Made by a program: the position numbers and the translations under genes
The notes under the pieces: generated by a model
What the model saw: only the letters and a program-made list of their open reading frames with translations
The model's database searches: none
Told to the model about the DNA's origin: nothing
NCBI GenBank assembly: GCA_023416335.1
Contig: JAEZHY010000090.1
Location: forward strand, 35,493-99,492
Source of the DNA: Pseudomonadota bacterium
GTDB taxonomy: Bacteria > Desulfobacterota > Syntrophobacteria > Syntrophobacterales > Syntrophobacteraceae
DNA: 64,000 bases
Direction: 5' to 3'
In this document: positions 8,008 to 17,308 of the stretch, in pieces
How the letters are laid out: each line of letters begins with the position of its first letter
How positions within the stretch are numbered: the first letter of the stretch is position 1

Positions 8008-9369
8008 TCACGGTTTTGGAAAACCTTCGATCGACTTCAGAGCGCGCTCGATCTCTTCATCCGAAAGCTCATGCTGAGTGAGCTTTCCGGAAAGAAAGGC
8101 GTCGTAGGCCGGAAGATCGATTATGCCGTGCCCGCTGAAATTGAAAAGGATTACCTTTTCTTTTCCCTCTTCTTTGGCTCGTTCGGCTTCCTGGATTACC
8201 GCCGCTATGACGTGATTGGTTTCCGGAGCCGGAATGAAACCTTCCGTGCGCGCCCACTTGATGCCTGCCGAGAATGTCTCGATCTGGTTGTAAGCCCTCG
8301 CCTCCACAATTCGTTCCTTTACGAGGTGGCTGACGATCGGCGCCATCCCGTGGTACCGGAGGCCTCCGGCATGAATCGGTTCAGGGAGGAAATCATGCCC
8401 GAGCGTATGCATCGGCAGAAGAGGCGTGGTCATGGCCGTGTCCCCGAAGTCATAGGCAAAGGGCCCCCTGGTCAGAGTCGGACACGAAGCGGGTTCGGCC
8501 GCAACGATGGAAACGCTTCTTCCATGAATCCTGTCGCGCACGAACGGGAGCGATATCCCGGCAAAGTTGCTCCCGCCGCCTGCGCACCCCATCACCACGT
8601 CGGGATACTGGCCGATCTGCGCAAGCTGCTTCCGGGCTTCGAGGCCGATTATCGTCTGATGAAGCAGCACGTGGTTCAACACGCTTCCAAGGGAATACCG
8701 GGAGTCCTTGTTTCCGAGCGCATCCTCGATCGCCTCGCTGATCGCAATTCCGAGGCTTCCCGGCGAATCCGGATTTTCGGAGAGGATCTTGCGTCCGGCG
8801 GCTGTGGTCGTACTCGGACTGGGAATACATTCCGCTCCCCAGGCGGACATCATGAGGCGCCGGTAAGGCTTCTGGTCGTAGCTGATTCTTACCATGAAAA
8901 CCCGGCACTCCAGTCCGAACATCCCGCAGGCCATACTGAGCGCGCTGCCCCACTGACCCGCGCCGGTCTCGGTCGAAAGGCGTTTTATTCCGAAAACCTT
9001 GTTGTAGTAGGCCTGGGCGACAGCTGTATTGGGCTTGTGAGAACCGGGAGGGCTGACCCCTTCGTTTTTGTAATAGATCTTCACCGGGGCATCCAGGAGC
9101 TTTTCCAGACCACGCGCGCGGCAAAGCGGTGTCGGACGCCATAACAGGTACTTCTCCAGAACCTCATCCGGGATTTTGATCCATCGCTCCGTTGAGACCT
9201 CCTGCTCGATCAGGTTCATCGGGAAGACCGGCGCCAGATCCTGTGGCGAGATCGGCTTGCCGGTTCCGGGATGAAGCGGGGGTCTCATCGGAGAAGGCAA
9301 ATCTGCAAGAATGTTGTACCACTGCCTCGGAATTTCACTGTCTGCCAGATTAATCTTGATGGGGTCCAT
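8008..9369 (-). CDS. trpB2: Tryptophan synthase beta-like protein TrpB2
   Basis: 453 residues, longer than ordinary TrpB and typical of the TrpB2 subgroup. The PLP lysine lies in GSHKPNTA, followed by [12 protein letters not shown] and the phosphate-binding GCAGGGSNF. TrpB2 condenses indole (or phosphoserine with indole in some lineages) to tryptophan and is thought to work without TrpA. ATG at 9369 follows GAGGAGGG. No other trp structural gene is in the window. The upstream leader encodes tandem Trp codons and a terminator, so expression should respond to charged tRNA-Trp. Downstream are the 84-aa Cys protein, queH and DUF1285. Confidence 0.92.
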   Translation of the reverse strand: MDPIKINLADSEIPRQWYNILADLPSPMRPPLHPGTGKPISPQDLAPVFPMNLIEQEVSTERWIKIPDEVLEKYLLWRPTPLCRARGLEKLLDAPVKIYYKNEGVSPPGSHKPNTAVAQAYYNKVFGIKRLSTETGAGQWGSALSMACGMFGLECRVFMVRISYDQKPYRRLMMSAWGAECIPSPSTTTAAGRKILSENPDSPGSLGIAISEAIEDALGNKDSRYSLGSVLNHVLLHQTIIGLEARKQLAQIGQYPDVVMGCAGGGSNFAGISLPFVRDRIHGRSVSIVAAEPASCPTLTRGPFAYDFGDTAMTTPLLPMHTLGHDFLPEPIHAGGLRYHGMAPIVSHLVKERIVEARAYNQIETFSAGIKWARTEGFIPAPETNHVIAAVIQEAERAKEEGKEKVILFNFSGHGIIDLPAYDAFLSGKLTQHELSDEEIERALKSIEGFPKP

Positions 9370-9412
9370 GGGTCGTTCCCTCCTCTATTGGAGTCAGTCG
9401 AACGGTGACCAT

Positions 9413-9456
9413 AAAAAAGGGTCGTAAATCAGGTTTGAACCTGACCCACGACCCTT
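9413..9456 (-). terminator. Trp attenuator terminator hairpin
   Basis: On the minus strand AAGGGTCGT pairs with ACGACCCTT, and the inner CAGGT/ACCTG stem is continuous through G-U pairs, followed directly by a T run (A run 9413-9418 on plus). It lies between the Trp leader peptide and trpB2. A segment just after the leader (GAGCCTG) can pair with CAGGTTC inside its 5' arm, which would form the competing antiterminator. Confidence 0.85.
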
Positions 9457-9493
9457 TCCTGAAAAACGAACCGGGCTTGAGCGGACAGGCTCG

Positions 9494-9550
9494 TCAAAAA
9501 GCCTGCCGCCACCAGACCAGAGAAGAATTTTCGAGAATGCCGCCAGTCAT
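9494..9550 (-). CDS. trpL: Trp leader peptide
   Basis: An 18-codon frame reading MTGGILENSSLVWWRQAF, with two adjacent TGG codons at positions 13-14. A GAAGGA ribosome site sits just before the ATG. The region after the Trp codons can form a 1:2 hairpin (GGCAGGC with GCCTGTC), a 2:3 antiterminator (GAGCCTG with CAGGTTC) and the 3:4 terminator at 9413-9456. This is the arrangement of classical ribosome-mediated trp attenuation. Confidence 0.85.
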   Translation of the reverse strand: MTGGILENSSLVWWRQAF

Positions 9551-9653
9551 ATGAATCCTTCTTAGGCTTTTGGAAATACATAATGCAGCAGGCGGCCGCA
9601 TGTCAACAACATCCACGGGATTGTGCAGTTAATCCTGCGGAAATGAGCTGATA

Positions 9654-9682
9654 AAATTATTTATTTGAGAATAATTGTACAA
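9654..9682 (-). promoter_or_regulatory. Sigma-70-type promoter for trpL-trpB2
   Basis: On the minus strand TTGTAC (9677-9682) is separated by 17 bp from TAATTT (9654-9659). Predicted start is near 9647, giving a roughly 97-nt 5' UTR before the leader peptide. The -35 lies in the perfect palindrome ATTGTACAAT (9674-9683), a possible operator. Confidence 0.5.
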
Positions 9683-9873
9683 TCGTTATGTCACGTTAGA
9701 CAGCTTGAAATCTTATAGCTATCACTTAGTAATGTTTCCTGCAATTCGGCATTCAGCAGCCTGTTTGCACTAAATGCACTCACATTCGGCGATGCAAATC
9801 AGTCTTCTTCCCTGCAAGAAAGCTGAAAGAGTGCTGGTGTAAAAGGTATCTTACTATTTGTTAAAAATTTCTC
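9683..9873. other. AT-rich divergent intergenic region
   Basis: Lies between the divergent trpL and fdhC promoters. No gene, repeat or clear operator is visible apart from the palindrome at its left edge. Confidence 0.4.
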
Positions 9874-9902
9874 TTGACTTAACTCGCCGACCCTTTTAGG
9901 GT
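9874..9902 (+). promoter_or_regulatory. Candidate sigma-70 promoter of fdhC
   Basis: TTGACT (9874-9879) and TAGGGT (9897-9902) are 17 bp apart. A GTACttGTAC inverted repeat (9903-9912) covers the likely start point and could be an operator. This gives a leader of about 270 nt. Confidence 0.4.
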
Positions 9903-9949
9903 GTACTTGTACCGTGTCTTGGGGGGAAAGAAATTTGGATTTTAATGTG

Positions 9950-10180
9950 AACAATTTCACTTGTCGAAAGGAGGATTAGTCAATTTTTCCGGCAATCCTT
10001 TTCCGTTAATTCCGGCACAAGGAGGAACAGACCGACTGCCTCTGCCCGACAAGGGCAGGATAGGGGTTTGAGCACTACGGACGCACTGGCAGAAGAACGC
10101 ACGCAGCGGGACAATTTCACGTAGGAAAGTTTCTGATACGGAGGAGTCAATTTCGATTTATTTCCCTAAAGGAGGAATTT
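9950..10180 (+). promoter_or_regulatory. fdhC leader with repeated GGA motifs and an internal duplication
   Basis: The leader holds four ribosome-site-like purine blocks (AGGAGGA near 9969-9974, AAGGAGGA near 10019-10026, GGAGGAG at 10140-10146, AAGGAGGA just before fdhC), of which only the last precedes a start codon. ACAATTTCAC occurs at 9951-9960 and 10111-10120, and each copy is followed by a GGAGGA...AGTCAATTT block, an imperfect duplication about 165 bp apart. CsrA-type translational control is one explanation. Confidence 0.5.
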
Positions 10181-11083
10181 ATGAGCAACGGTGTCCCCTC
10201 TTTTGATGCTCTCCTGCCAAAAGACATGGCCGTGAAAGCGGAATCCATAGGTATAGCCAAAGCCGGTCTGGGAGCCTACAGGATGTTCGCCCTCGCGATT
10301 CTCGCAGGGGCGTTTATCGCAATGGGCGCCAATTACGCCACAACTGTCTGGGCAGGACTGGCAGGGGCCGGAGTACCGTACGGACTCCAGCGCCTCGCGG
10401 GCGGTCTTGTGTTTGCCACAGGCCTGATCATGGTTGTGATCGGCGGCTCGGAACTCTTCACCGGAAACTGCCTTATCCCGATGGCATGGGCTAACAAGAA
10501 GGTGTCGTCGGGTGCAATGCTCCGTAACTGGATCATTGTGTATCTTGGAAACTTCGTCGGGTCTGTCCTGACGGCATATATGGTTTTCCTGGGCGGTCAG
10601 CACAAGTTCGGAGCCGGCTCCGTCGGGCTGAGCGCCCTTAACATAGGGGTCGCCAAGACGAGCCTGGATTTCATTCCATGCATCGCCTTGGCGATCTTTT
10701 GTAACGCCCTCGTATGTATGGCGGTCTGGATGTGCTTCGGCGCACGCAGCAATACGGACAAAGTCCTCGTCATACTGCCTCCGATCTCAGCATTCGTTGC
10801 ATGCGGCTTCGAGCACTGCGTCGCCAACATGTACTTCATCCCGTCGGCTCTTTTCATCAAGGACCTCGACCCGGTTTATTTTGCGACCGTGGCGGATAAG
10901 CTGAAGGACGGCGGCGCCATACTCACCTGGGGTAATTTCCTGTCCCGGAACCTGGTTCCCGCAACCATTGGGAACATCATAGGCGGCGCGCTGATGGTCG
11001 GCCTCATGTACTGGTTCATATACCTCCGGCCGAGCTGGAGCGGGAAGAAAGCCGTGACCGGCATTCCCGAAACGGGTCGGTAG
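10181..11083 (+). CDS. fdhC: Formate/nitrite transporter family channel
   Basis: 300 residues with six or more hydrophobic spans, inner membrane. The FNT signature is visible in GGSELFTGNCLIP (residues about 89-101) and the matching second-half helix. FNT proteins are pentameric channels or proton symporters for formate, nitrite or hydrosulfide; formate is favoured because the convergent operon is a formate dehydrogenase. A strong AAGGAGGA precedes the ATG. The long leader suggests post-transcriptional control. The strong terminator lies 183 bp downstream. Confidence 0.9.
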   Translation: MSNGVPSFDALLPKDMAVKAESIGIAKAGLGAYRMFALAILAGAFIAMGANYATTVWAGLAGAGVPYGLQRLAGGLVFATGLIMVVIGGSELFTGNCLIPMAWANKKVSSGAMLRNWIIVYLGNFVGSVLTAYMVFLGGQHKFGAGSVGLSALNIGVAKTSLDFIPCIALAIFCNALVCMAVWMCFGARSNTDKVLVILPPISAFVACGFEHCVANMYFIPSALFIKDLDPVYFATVADKLKDGGAILTWGNFLSRNLVPATIGNIIGGALMVGLMYWFIYLRPSWSGKKAVTGIPETGR

Positions 11084-11266
11084 AGTCCGGCAGGATAGGT
11101 CCTCAGAGCAGAAAGCGCAGGAGGCCGACGTTTTTCCCCGACGGGAATAGAACGCCGGAGGGGGCTGTAGTTCAAACGATAAAGGCCTGACGTCCTTTGG
11201 CTTAATAAAACCAGGCCGAAGCATTTCAGCCGGAAGACCGGCGCGATAACGCGGTAATCACCAATG
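11084..11266 (+). other. Structured 3' region of fdhC
   Basis: No gene. Contains GGCCTG (11185-11190) pairing with CAGGCC (11212-11217), and a CCGGAAGACCGG hairpin, ahead of the terminator. It may be a long 3' UTR or a small RNA processed from it. It does not fold as a tRNA. Confidence 0.35.
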
Positions 11267-11312
11267 CCCCGCCTTTCGTGACAACAATTTTTCACGAAAG
11301 GCGGGGTTTTTT
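11267..11312 (+). terminator. Rho-independent terminator of fdhC
   Basis: A perfect 15-bp stem (11267-11281 with 11292-11306; arms CCCCGCCTTTCGTGA and its complement) and a ten-base loop, followed by six T residues. Confidence 0.92.
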
Positions 11313-11428
11313 ATTCAGCGTCAGGGCACATCCTTGAGGTTATTCGGCCTGCCGGGAGGATTTCGGGCTGAAGCTCGTGAACCTGCGGAATATATGGAAT
11401 GGGAGGGGCATGACTGAAGAAAGAAACA

Positions 11429-11464
11429 GGGTGGTGGGCACGAAATAGTCCGTGCCCGCCACCC
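11429..11464 (-). terminator. Hairpin downstream of the fdhA operon
   Basis: A 13-bp stem (GGGTGGTGGGCAC with GTGCCCGCCACCC, one G-U pair) lies about 70 bp after the fdhA stop. The minus strand continues with TGTTTCTTTC rather than a clean T run. It also resembles the GTGGGCAC/GTGCCCAC dispersed repeats, so its role as terminator is uncertain. Confidence 0.45.
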
Positions 11465-11532
11465 TTCTGCGCAACTCACCGTTGTCCTGGTTTTTCAACC
11501 TGCCGTGAGCCCCCTCACAGCCTCACGACAAG

Positions 11533-14232
11533 CTAGCCTGAAGCCTCCAGTTTGACCGCGCAGATCTTGTATTCCGGTATTTTGGCCTGCGGATCGAGCG
11601 CGGCGATCGTCAGATTGTTCGCCGCCGCTTCGAAATAGTGGAACGGGATGAACACCGTTCCCTCCGCGGTGGTTTCTCCAACGACTGCTTTAGCCGTGAG
11701 AGACCCGCGCCGCGAGGTCACCTTCACGGGCTCTCCGCCGGAAATTCCCAGCTTCGCTGCATCCTGGACGTTCATTTCGACAAAGCATTCCGGAGCGCAG
11801 CCGTTCAGACCTTCCGACCGCCGGGTCATCGTACCCGTATGATACTGGAAAAGCACACGTCCGGTTGACAGCAGGAAGGGATATTCCTCATCGGGCAGTT
11901 CCGCGGGCGGGACCCATTCGATTGCGTGGAACTTGCCCTTGCCTCTGACGAACTTGTCCTTATGCAGGTACTTCGTTCCCGGATGGTCTCTGGTGGGACA
12001 CGGCCACTGCAGTCCACCCCTGTCGAGCCTCTGGTAGTTCATTCCCGCATACGAAGGCGTGCACCTGGTCATTTCCTCGAAAACAGCTTCGGCATCCGGG
12101 TATTTCATTTTGTAGCCCATACGCCCGGCCAGATCGCAGATTATCTGCCAATCCGGAAGTGCCGCCCCGGGCGGTTCGACCGCCTTGCGGACCCGCTGGA
12201 CGCGGCGTTCCGTATTGCTGAAAGTTCCTTCCTTCTCGGCAAAGGTCGCCGCCGGCAAAACGACGTCGGCCAGTTGCGCGGTCTCGGTCAGGAAAATATC
12301 CTGTACGACGAGGAAGTCGAGGCTGCGCAGCCCTTCTTCCACGTGGTGCAAATCCGGGTCGCTCAGCATCGGGTTTTCACCGACTACGTAAAGGCCCTTT
12401 ACCTGCCCACTCACCGCGGCATTGATGATTTCGACAATTGTCAGTCCGGGTTTTTCAGGGATGCCGTCAATACCCCAGAACTTGGCGAACTTTTCGCGCA
12501 CTTCGGGTACGGTCACGTTCTGGTACGCCGTAAGGACATTGGGCAGGCAGCCCATGTCGCAGGCGCCCTGAACGTTGTTCTGCCCGCGAAGCGGATTGAC
12601 CCCGCCGAATTCCTTGCCGATATTGCCGCAAAGCATGGCGAGATTGGCCACGCTCTTCACCGTGTCGGTACCATTTATGTGCTGGGTGATTCCCATCGCA
12701 TAAGCGATCGAAGCGGCCGGGGCCTGCGCGTAAAGGCGGGCAGCCCGGATCAGGTCTTCGGCCGGAATACCCGAGATTTGTTCTACGCGCTCGGGCGTAT
12801 ATGCCGCTACCGCCTTTGCCAGGGCATCGAAGTCCTCGGTCCGTTCTTTCACGTAAGCCCTGTCGTAGAGTTCTTCCTTTATTATGACGTGCATCATCCC
12901 GTTGAGCCAGGCCACATCGGACCCGGGTTTCTGGCGAAGCCAGATTTCCGCGAAATCGACAAGGTCGATCCTGCGCGGATCCGCCACGATAAGTTTCGTC
13001 TTTCCGCTCACCACGCCGCGTTTCATATACGTGGAGATCACCGGATGCATCTCCCTCGTATTCGACCCGGTCAGCAGGATGACGTCGGATTTTTCGAGTT
13101 CTTCAATAGAATTGGTCATTGCTCCACTCCCGAAAGCGGCGGCCAGACCGACCACCGTAGAGGAGTGTCAGAGACGCGCGCAGTGATCGATGTTGTTGGT
13201 TCCGATCACCGCGCGTGCAAACTTGGAGAGCAGGTAGTTTTCTTCATTCGTGCAACGAGCCGAGGAGAAGAGGGCAAGGGAATCCGGCCCCGATTCGGCT
13301 TTGATCTTGCCGAATTTTTCGGCAACGAGGTCCAGGGCCTCCTCCCAACTCGCCTCCTCGAGCTTGCCTTTTCTCTTTATCAGCGGAGTTTTGAGCCTGT
13401 CCGGATGATGGATGAAATCCATTCCGAACCGGCCCTTTACACACAGGCTCCCATTATTGGGACCGGCCAGGTCCGGGTTCGAGGTTACCTTGACGACCTT
13501 TCCGTCTTTCACGTTGAGTTCGAGCTGGCAGCCGACGCCGCAATAGACGCAGGTGGTCGGCACCTTCTTCAGTTCCCATGGGCGCCCCTGGAACCGCGCC
13601 TGCTTGTAGGTAAGTGCTCCGGTTGGGCACGCCGCGATGCACTCGCCGCAGTAGGCGCAGTTCGAATCTTTCAGGAGCCCGTTGTTAAACGTAGTGATGT
13701 AGGAATCGGAGCCCCGGGCCGCTATGTCGATGACTCCGTTTACCTGGACCGCGAGGCAGCCCCGCACGCAGCGCCCGCACAGAACGCATTTGTTCGGGTC
13801 CCTCACGATCATCGAACTGGAGTCGTCCAGCGGCTTGGGGACAAAATCGGCGGTATAACGCTGCTTGTCCAACCCATGCTCGTAGACAAGGTTTTGCAGC
13901 TCACACTCCCCGTTTTTCTCGCACAACAGGCAGTTGTGATCGCCATATGCAAGCAGCAGTTCCAGCACGGTCCGCCGCACTCGCAGGAGACGGTCGGAAT
14001 GAGTCGTTATTTTCATCCCGTCCGTCGCCGGTGTGGTGCAGGAGGGCGGAAGACCGCGCATGTTTTCAATCTCAACGATGCAAAGACGACAGCCGCCATA
14101 AGGGGGCATTTTGGGATGGTAGCAGAGAGTCGGCACGTGAATGCCGTTTTCCCTGCAGATCGCAAGGACCGTCTGCCCTTTTCTGCCCCGGACACTTTTT
14201 CCGTCTACCGTTACCGTCAGTTTATCGTCCAT
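11533..14232 (-). CDS. fdhA: Selenocysteine formate dehydrogenase catalytic subunit, NuoG-like
   Basis: 899 residues when the in-frame TGA at 13168-13170 is read as selenocysteine (Sec355, context HCARL-U-HSSTVVGL, the signature of Sec formate dehydrogenases). Domain order: [2Fe-2S] (Cys37, 48, 51, 65), His-Cys3 cluster (CLLCEKNGEC), two [4Fe-4S] (CVLCGRCVRGC, CAYCGECIAACP), then the Mo/W-bis-MGD domain with its own cluster (CVYCGVGC...SLCVKG). It oxidises formate or reduces CO2 in the cytosol. ATG at 14232 follows GAGAGGA; in-frame codons further upstream overlap nuoF and are rejected. It is the last gene of nuoE-nuoF-fdhA, which suggests an NAD-linked, possibly electron-bifurcating, complex. 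Confidence 0.95.
13138..13156 (-). promoter_or_regulatory. SECIS element of fdhA
   Basis: Eleven bases after the TGA, GGTGGTC pairs with GGCCGCC (seven pairs, two G-U) around the loop GGTCT, the loop SelB recognises in bacterial fdhF-type SECIS elements. Distance and loop both match the E. coli pattern. Confidence 0.9.
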
Positions 14233-14333
14233 GTGTCCTCTCTCGCTATTATGTCTCCCGTTATGTCTTCCAGGATACTCGGAATCCCCGGTTCCCGCTT
14301 CACGGGAACCCTCGGGATATGGCCCAAGCCCCG

Positions 14334-16139
14334 TTAATCTATCGAGTGATACCTGCAGGCAAGAATGCAGGCACGGCACTTGATGCATTTTTCCTGGTCG
14401 ATCCGGGCAACTTCTTTCTTCTTCCAGGAGATTGCCTCAGCAGGGCACGCTGTGAGGCAAGCGCCGCATTTCTTGCATTTATCCGGATTGACTTCGAACT
14501 TGATGAGCCGCACACAGACCCGGGCAGGGCATTCCTTCCTCAGTATGTGCGCTTCGTACTCGTCCCGGAAATACCTGACCGTCGAAAGAGCCGGGTTCGG
14601 CGCAGTCTGGCCCAACCCGCACAGGGATCCGGCCTTGACGTCTTCCGCCAGTTCCACCAACTGATCCAGATCTTCCAGAGTCGCTTTTCCCTTGGAGACA
14701 TCGGTGAGAATCTCCAGCATCTTCTTCGTTCCGAGACGGCAGGGCACGCACTTGCCGCACGATTCCTTCTGCGTGAAGGTGAGGAAGAATTTGGCCATAT
14801 CGACCATACAGGTATTCTCGTCGGTTACGATGAGCCCGCCCGAGCCCATGATTGCGCCTAGCTGGGTCAGGTTCTCGTAATCCATGGGAACATCGAAGTG
14901 GGACATGGGAATACAGCCGCCCGACGGTCCGCCCGTCTGAGCTGCCTTAAATTTTCGCTTGTTCGGTATGCCGCCGCCGATGTCCTCGATAATCTGCCGC
15001 AGAGGCGTTCCCATCGGGATTTCGACAAGTCCGCTGTAGGAGATCTTGCCGGCAAGAGCGAACACCTTCGTGCCCTTGCTCTTTTCCGTTCCCACGGAAG
15101 CGAACCAGTCTCCGCCTTTGGTCATGATCACCGGGATATTCGCAAAGGTTTCGACGTTGTTGATATTTGTAGGCTTCCCGAAAAGTCCCTTCACGGCAGG
15201 GAAAGGAGGCCGTGGATTGGGCATTCCGCGTTTGCCTTCGATCGAAGCCATGAGGGCCGTTTCTTCACCGCAGACAAAAGCGCCGGCGCCGAGCTTCACC
15301 TTGATGTCGAAGTCAAAATCGGATCCGAATATATTCTTCCCGAGAAATCCGCGCTCCCTTGCCTGGTCGATAGCGATCAGAGTGCGCTCGTAGGCCATCG
15401 GGTACTCGGCCCTGACGTAGACATAGGCTTTCGTAGCACCGATTGCATAACCGCCCACCATCATGCCTTCGAGCACGCTGTGCGGATCGCCTTCGAGCAC
15501 CGCACGGTCCATGAAAGCCCCGGGGTCGCCTTCATCGGCGTTGCATATGATGTATTTCTGATCGGCAACGGACCTGTTGCAGAATTCCCACTTCATTCCA
15601 GTCGGGAACCCGCCACCCCCTCTGCCGCGCAGGCCGGATCTTTTCATTTCGTCGATCACTTCCTGCTGCTTCATCTTGAGTGCTTTTCGGATTCCGTCGT
15701 AACCTCCGGCCGCGAGATAATCCTCAATATCTTCGGGATTCACGAACCCGCAGTTGCGAAGAACGATTCGGCGCTGCGGGTTGAAGTAACCCATGTCCCG
15801 AAAGGTGAGAACACGATCCTTTGTCTTGGGATCGAGGAAAAGAAGGCGCTCGACGGGCTGCCCCTTCTGAATGTCCATCTCAACTATCTCGGCAACATCG
15901 TCCGGAGTCACATTGCAGTAGAAAGTTCCGGCGGGCATGATCATGATTGTCGGTCCCGCCTGGCAGAACCCGTGACAACCCGTGAACTTAACCTCGACCG
16001 ATCCGCTGAGGCCCGCCTTGTCCAATTCCTTCTGCAAGTTGGAGAATATGATGTTGGCTTTTTGCGATTCGCACCCGGTGCCCCGGCAAACGAGGACCTG
16101 GCGATCCTTTCCCGGTTCCATTCTAATTGCCGGTTCCAT
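14334..16139 (-). CDS. NuoF-like NADH-binding subunit of formate dehydrogenase
   Basis: 601 residues. An N-terminal thioredoxin-like [2Fe-2S] domain (CRGTGCES, CHGFCQAGP) is followed by the NADH/FMN domain (GRGGGGFPTGMKW), a [4Fe-4S] site (ESCGKCVPCRLG...CGLGQ) and a C-terminal 2x[4Fe-4S] ferredoxin domain (CKKCGACLTACP, CIKCRACILAC). The layout is that of HydB/HoxF/NuoF flavoproteins in bifurcating enzymes. It should link NAD to the FdhA clusters. The start overlaps the nuoE-like stop by 17 bp if ATG 16139 (GGAG upstream) is used; ATG 16121 is a second choice. fdhA starts 101 bp downstream. Confidence 0.93.
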   Translation of the reverse strand: MEPAIRMEPGKDRQVLVCRGTGCESQKANIIFSNLQKELDKAGLSGSVEVKFTGCHGFCQAGPTIMIMPAGTFYCNVTPDDVAEIVEMDIQKGQPVERLLFLDPKTKDRVLTFRDMGYFNPQRRIVLRNCGFVNPEDIEDYLAAGGYDGIRKALKMKQQEVIDEMKRSGLRGRGGGGFPTGMKWEFCNRSVADQKYIICNADEGDPGAFMDRAVLEGDPHSVLEGMMVGGYAIGATKAYVYVRAEYPMAYERTLIAIDQARERGFLGKNIFGSDFDFDIKVKLGAGAFVCGEETALMASIEGKRGMPNPRPPFPAVKGLFGKPTNINNVETFANIPVIMTKGGDWFASVGTEKSKGTKVFALAGKISYSGLVEIPMGTPLRQIIEDIGGGIPNKRKFKAAQTGGPSGGCIPMSHFDVPMDYENLTQLGAIMGSGGLIVTDENTCMVDMAKFFLTFTQKESCGKCVPCRLGTKKMLEILTDVSKGKATLEDLDQLVELAEDVKAGSLCGLGQTAPNPALSTVRYFRDEYEAHILRKECPARVCVRLIKFEVNPDKCKKCGACLTACPAEAISWKKKEVARIDQEKCIKCRACILACRYHSID

Positions 16140-16575
16140 TCAGAATCTCCGCTACTTTTTCGGGTTTCATGCGACCATGGGTCTCCTTGTTGACAAACAT
16201 CGCAGGCGCCAAGGCGCATGCTCCGATACAGGCAACGGTCTCAAGAGTGAACCTGCCGTCTTTCGTGGTCTGACCGGGTCGTACATCGAGCTGGTTCATG
16301 ACCTCTTCGAGTATCCGTGCCCCGCCCATGACATGGCATGCCGTTCCCTGGCAGACCATTATCGAGTTCCTTCCAACGGGATCGAACTTGAATTGAGCGT
16401 AAAAGGTCGCCACGCCGTAGACTTCGACGGGCGAAATACGGCAGAACTTTGCTGCAGCATCCATGGCTTCGGGCGGCAGGTAGCCGAATTTCCCCTGAAT
16501 ATCCTGCAGAATCGGTATCAGGGCATCCCGCGTGCCATGGTGGCTTGAAAAGATTTTCTGAAGCTCATCGTTCAT
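16123..16575 (-). CDS. NuoE-like [2Fe-2S] subunit of formate dehydrogenase
   Basis: 150 residues starting MNDELQKIF. The four cluster cysteines lie in CQGTACHVMGG and CIGACALAPA. NuoE/HydC-type subunits pair with the flavoprotein and carry electrons from FMN. ATG at 16575 has GGGAG at a normal distance; ATG at 16581 is too close to it, and a longer frame to 16707 has no support. It is the first gene of nuoE-nuoF-fdhA. Confidence 0.92.
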   Translation of the reverse strand: MNDELQKIFSSHHGTRDALIPILQDIQGKFGYLPPEAMDAAAKFCRISPVEVYGVATFYAQFKFDPVGRNSIMVCQGTACHVMGGARILEEVMNQLDVRPGQTTKDGRFTLETVACIGACALAPAMFVNKETHGRMKPEKVAEILNGTGN

Positions 16576-17308
16576 TTTCATCTCCCTCTTGAAGGCTTCA
16601 AGGTGGGCTCCGACCTGCAGATGCCCGCCCTCCTTTGCCGGAAGCTCCAAAGCCCGGAATGCGACGGTGATCCCCGGGCAAGGAATTCCACAGCACCTGT
16701 GTGGCAATCTTTCCGTATTTTGCCGGTATCCGGATAAACTATGTTCTGAGTTTCACGATCTGCCCGCTCGAAAAGGGTGCCTTTTCAAATTTTCGACAAG
16801 CAAATCCTTGCAAGGCGTGGCAACTTCAAATCGAGTTCAGCACCCGATTCCGGGCAACAAAATGAAGGATAGGGAAGGAATGCGGTCAGAAGGAAAAAGC
16901 TCTTCGTTCAGCAATAAATGCAGTTTGAACCACCGGACGTGGAATGGCGAATTCATAGTGAAACAATGGAGCAAGGACGCACGCAAGGGCAGGCTAATGC
17001 ACAATGGGGAATGTGTCAAGAGAAAACTATTACAAGGCATCTTCCACCCGGACAGCACTCAGAGAGGCGAAAAAGGGGCTTTTTTTCCATACTTATTCCA
17101 CGATGCCTTCACGATTTCTCCATAATCGACATTTAAGATGAACTTCATCGGCAAAAGCGTCAACCGTGGATACCATCCAAGCCGTCCTCCGTGCAGGGGG
17201 GAAGCCCCCTTCCCCCCTGCACAATTCCGGCATCAACGGGTTGACGAATGCATTCATCCGACGAAAGCCGCAAAAAGTCGGCCGAATCAGGAGACAATCC
17301 ATCAACCT
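16576..17308. other. Intergenic region upstream of nuoE and the TPR gene
   Basis: About 730 bp between divergent genes. Reading frames here lack coding character. No sigma-54 site with the GG-N10-GC spacing was found for the formate dehydrogenase operon. GCAGGGGGG...CCCCCTGC (about 17193-17220) forms a hairpin. Confidence 0.5.

Noticed and set aside
9947..9979. Ten-codon frame in the fdhC leader
   Set aside because: GTG start without a ribosome site; the GGAGGA lies inside the frame.
11161..11235. tRNA-like stretch with a GGGGCTGTAGTTCAA start
   Set aside because: No T-arm GTTCRA motif, no anticodon arm and no CCA-type acceptor pairing.
13168..13170. Nonsense mutation splitting fdhA into two genes
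   Set aside because: Sec motif and SECIS show it is read as selenocysteine.
11926..14337. Very long open frame (about 800 codons) on the plus strand
   Set aside because: It is antisense to fdhA, where high GC at third positions keeps stops rare, and its translation shows no domain. fdhA has clear motifs.
14898..16193. Plus-strand frame opposite nuoF and nuoE
   Set aside because: Antisense shadow; no ribosome site or domain.
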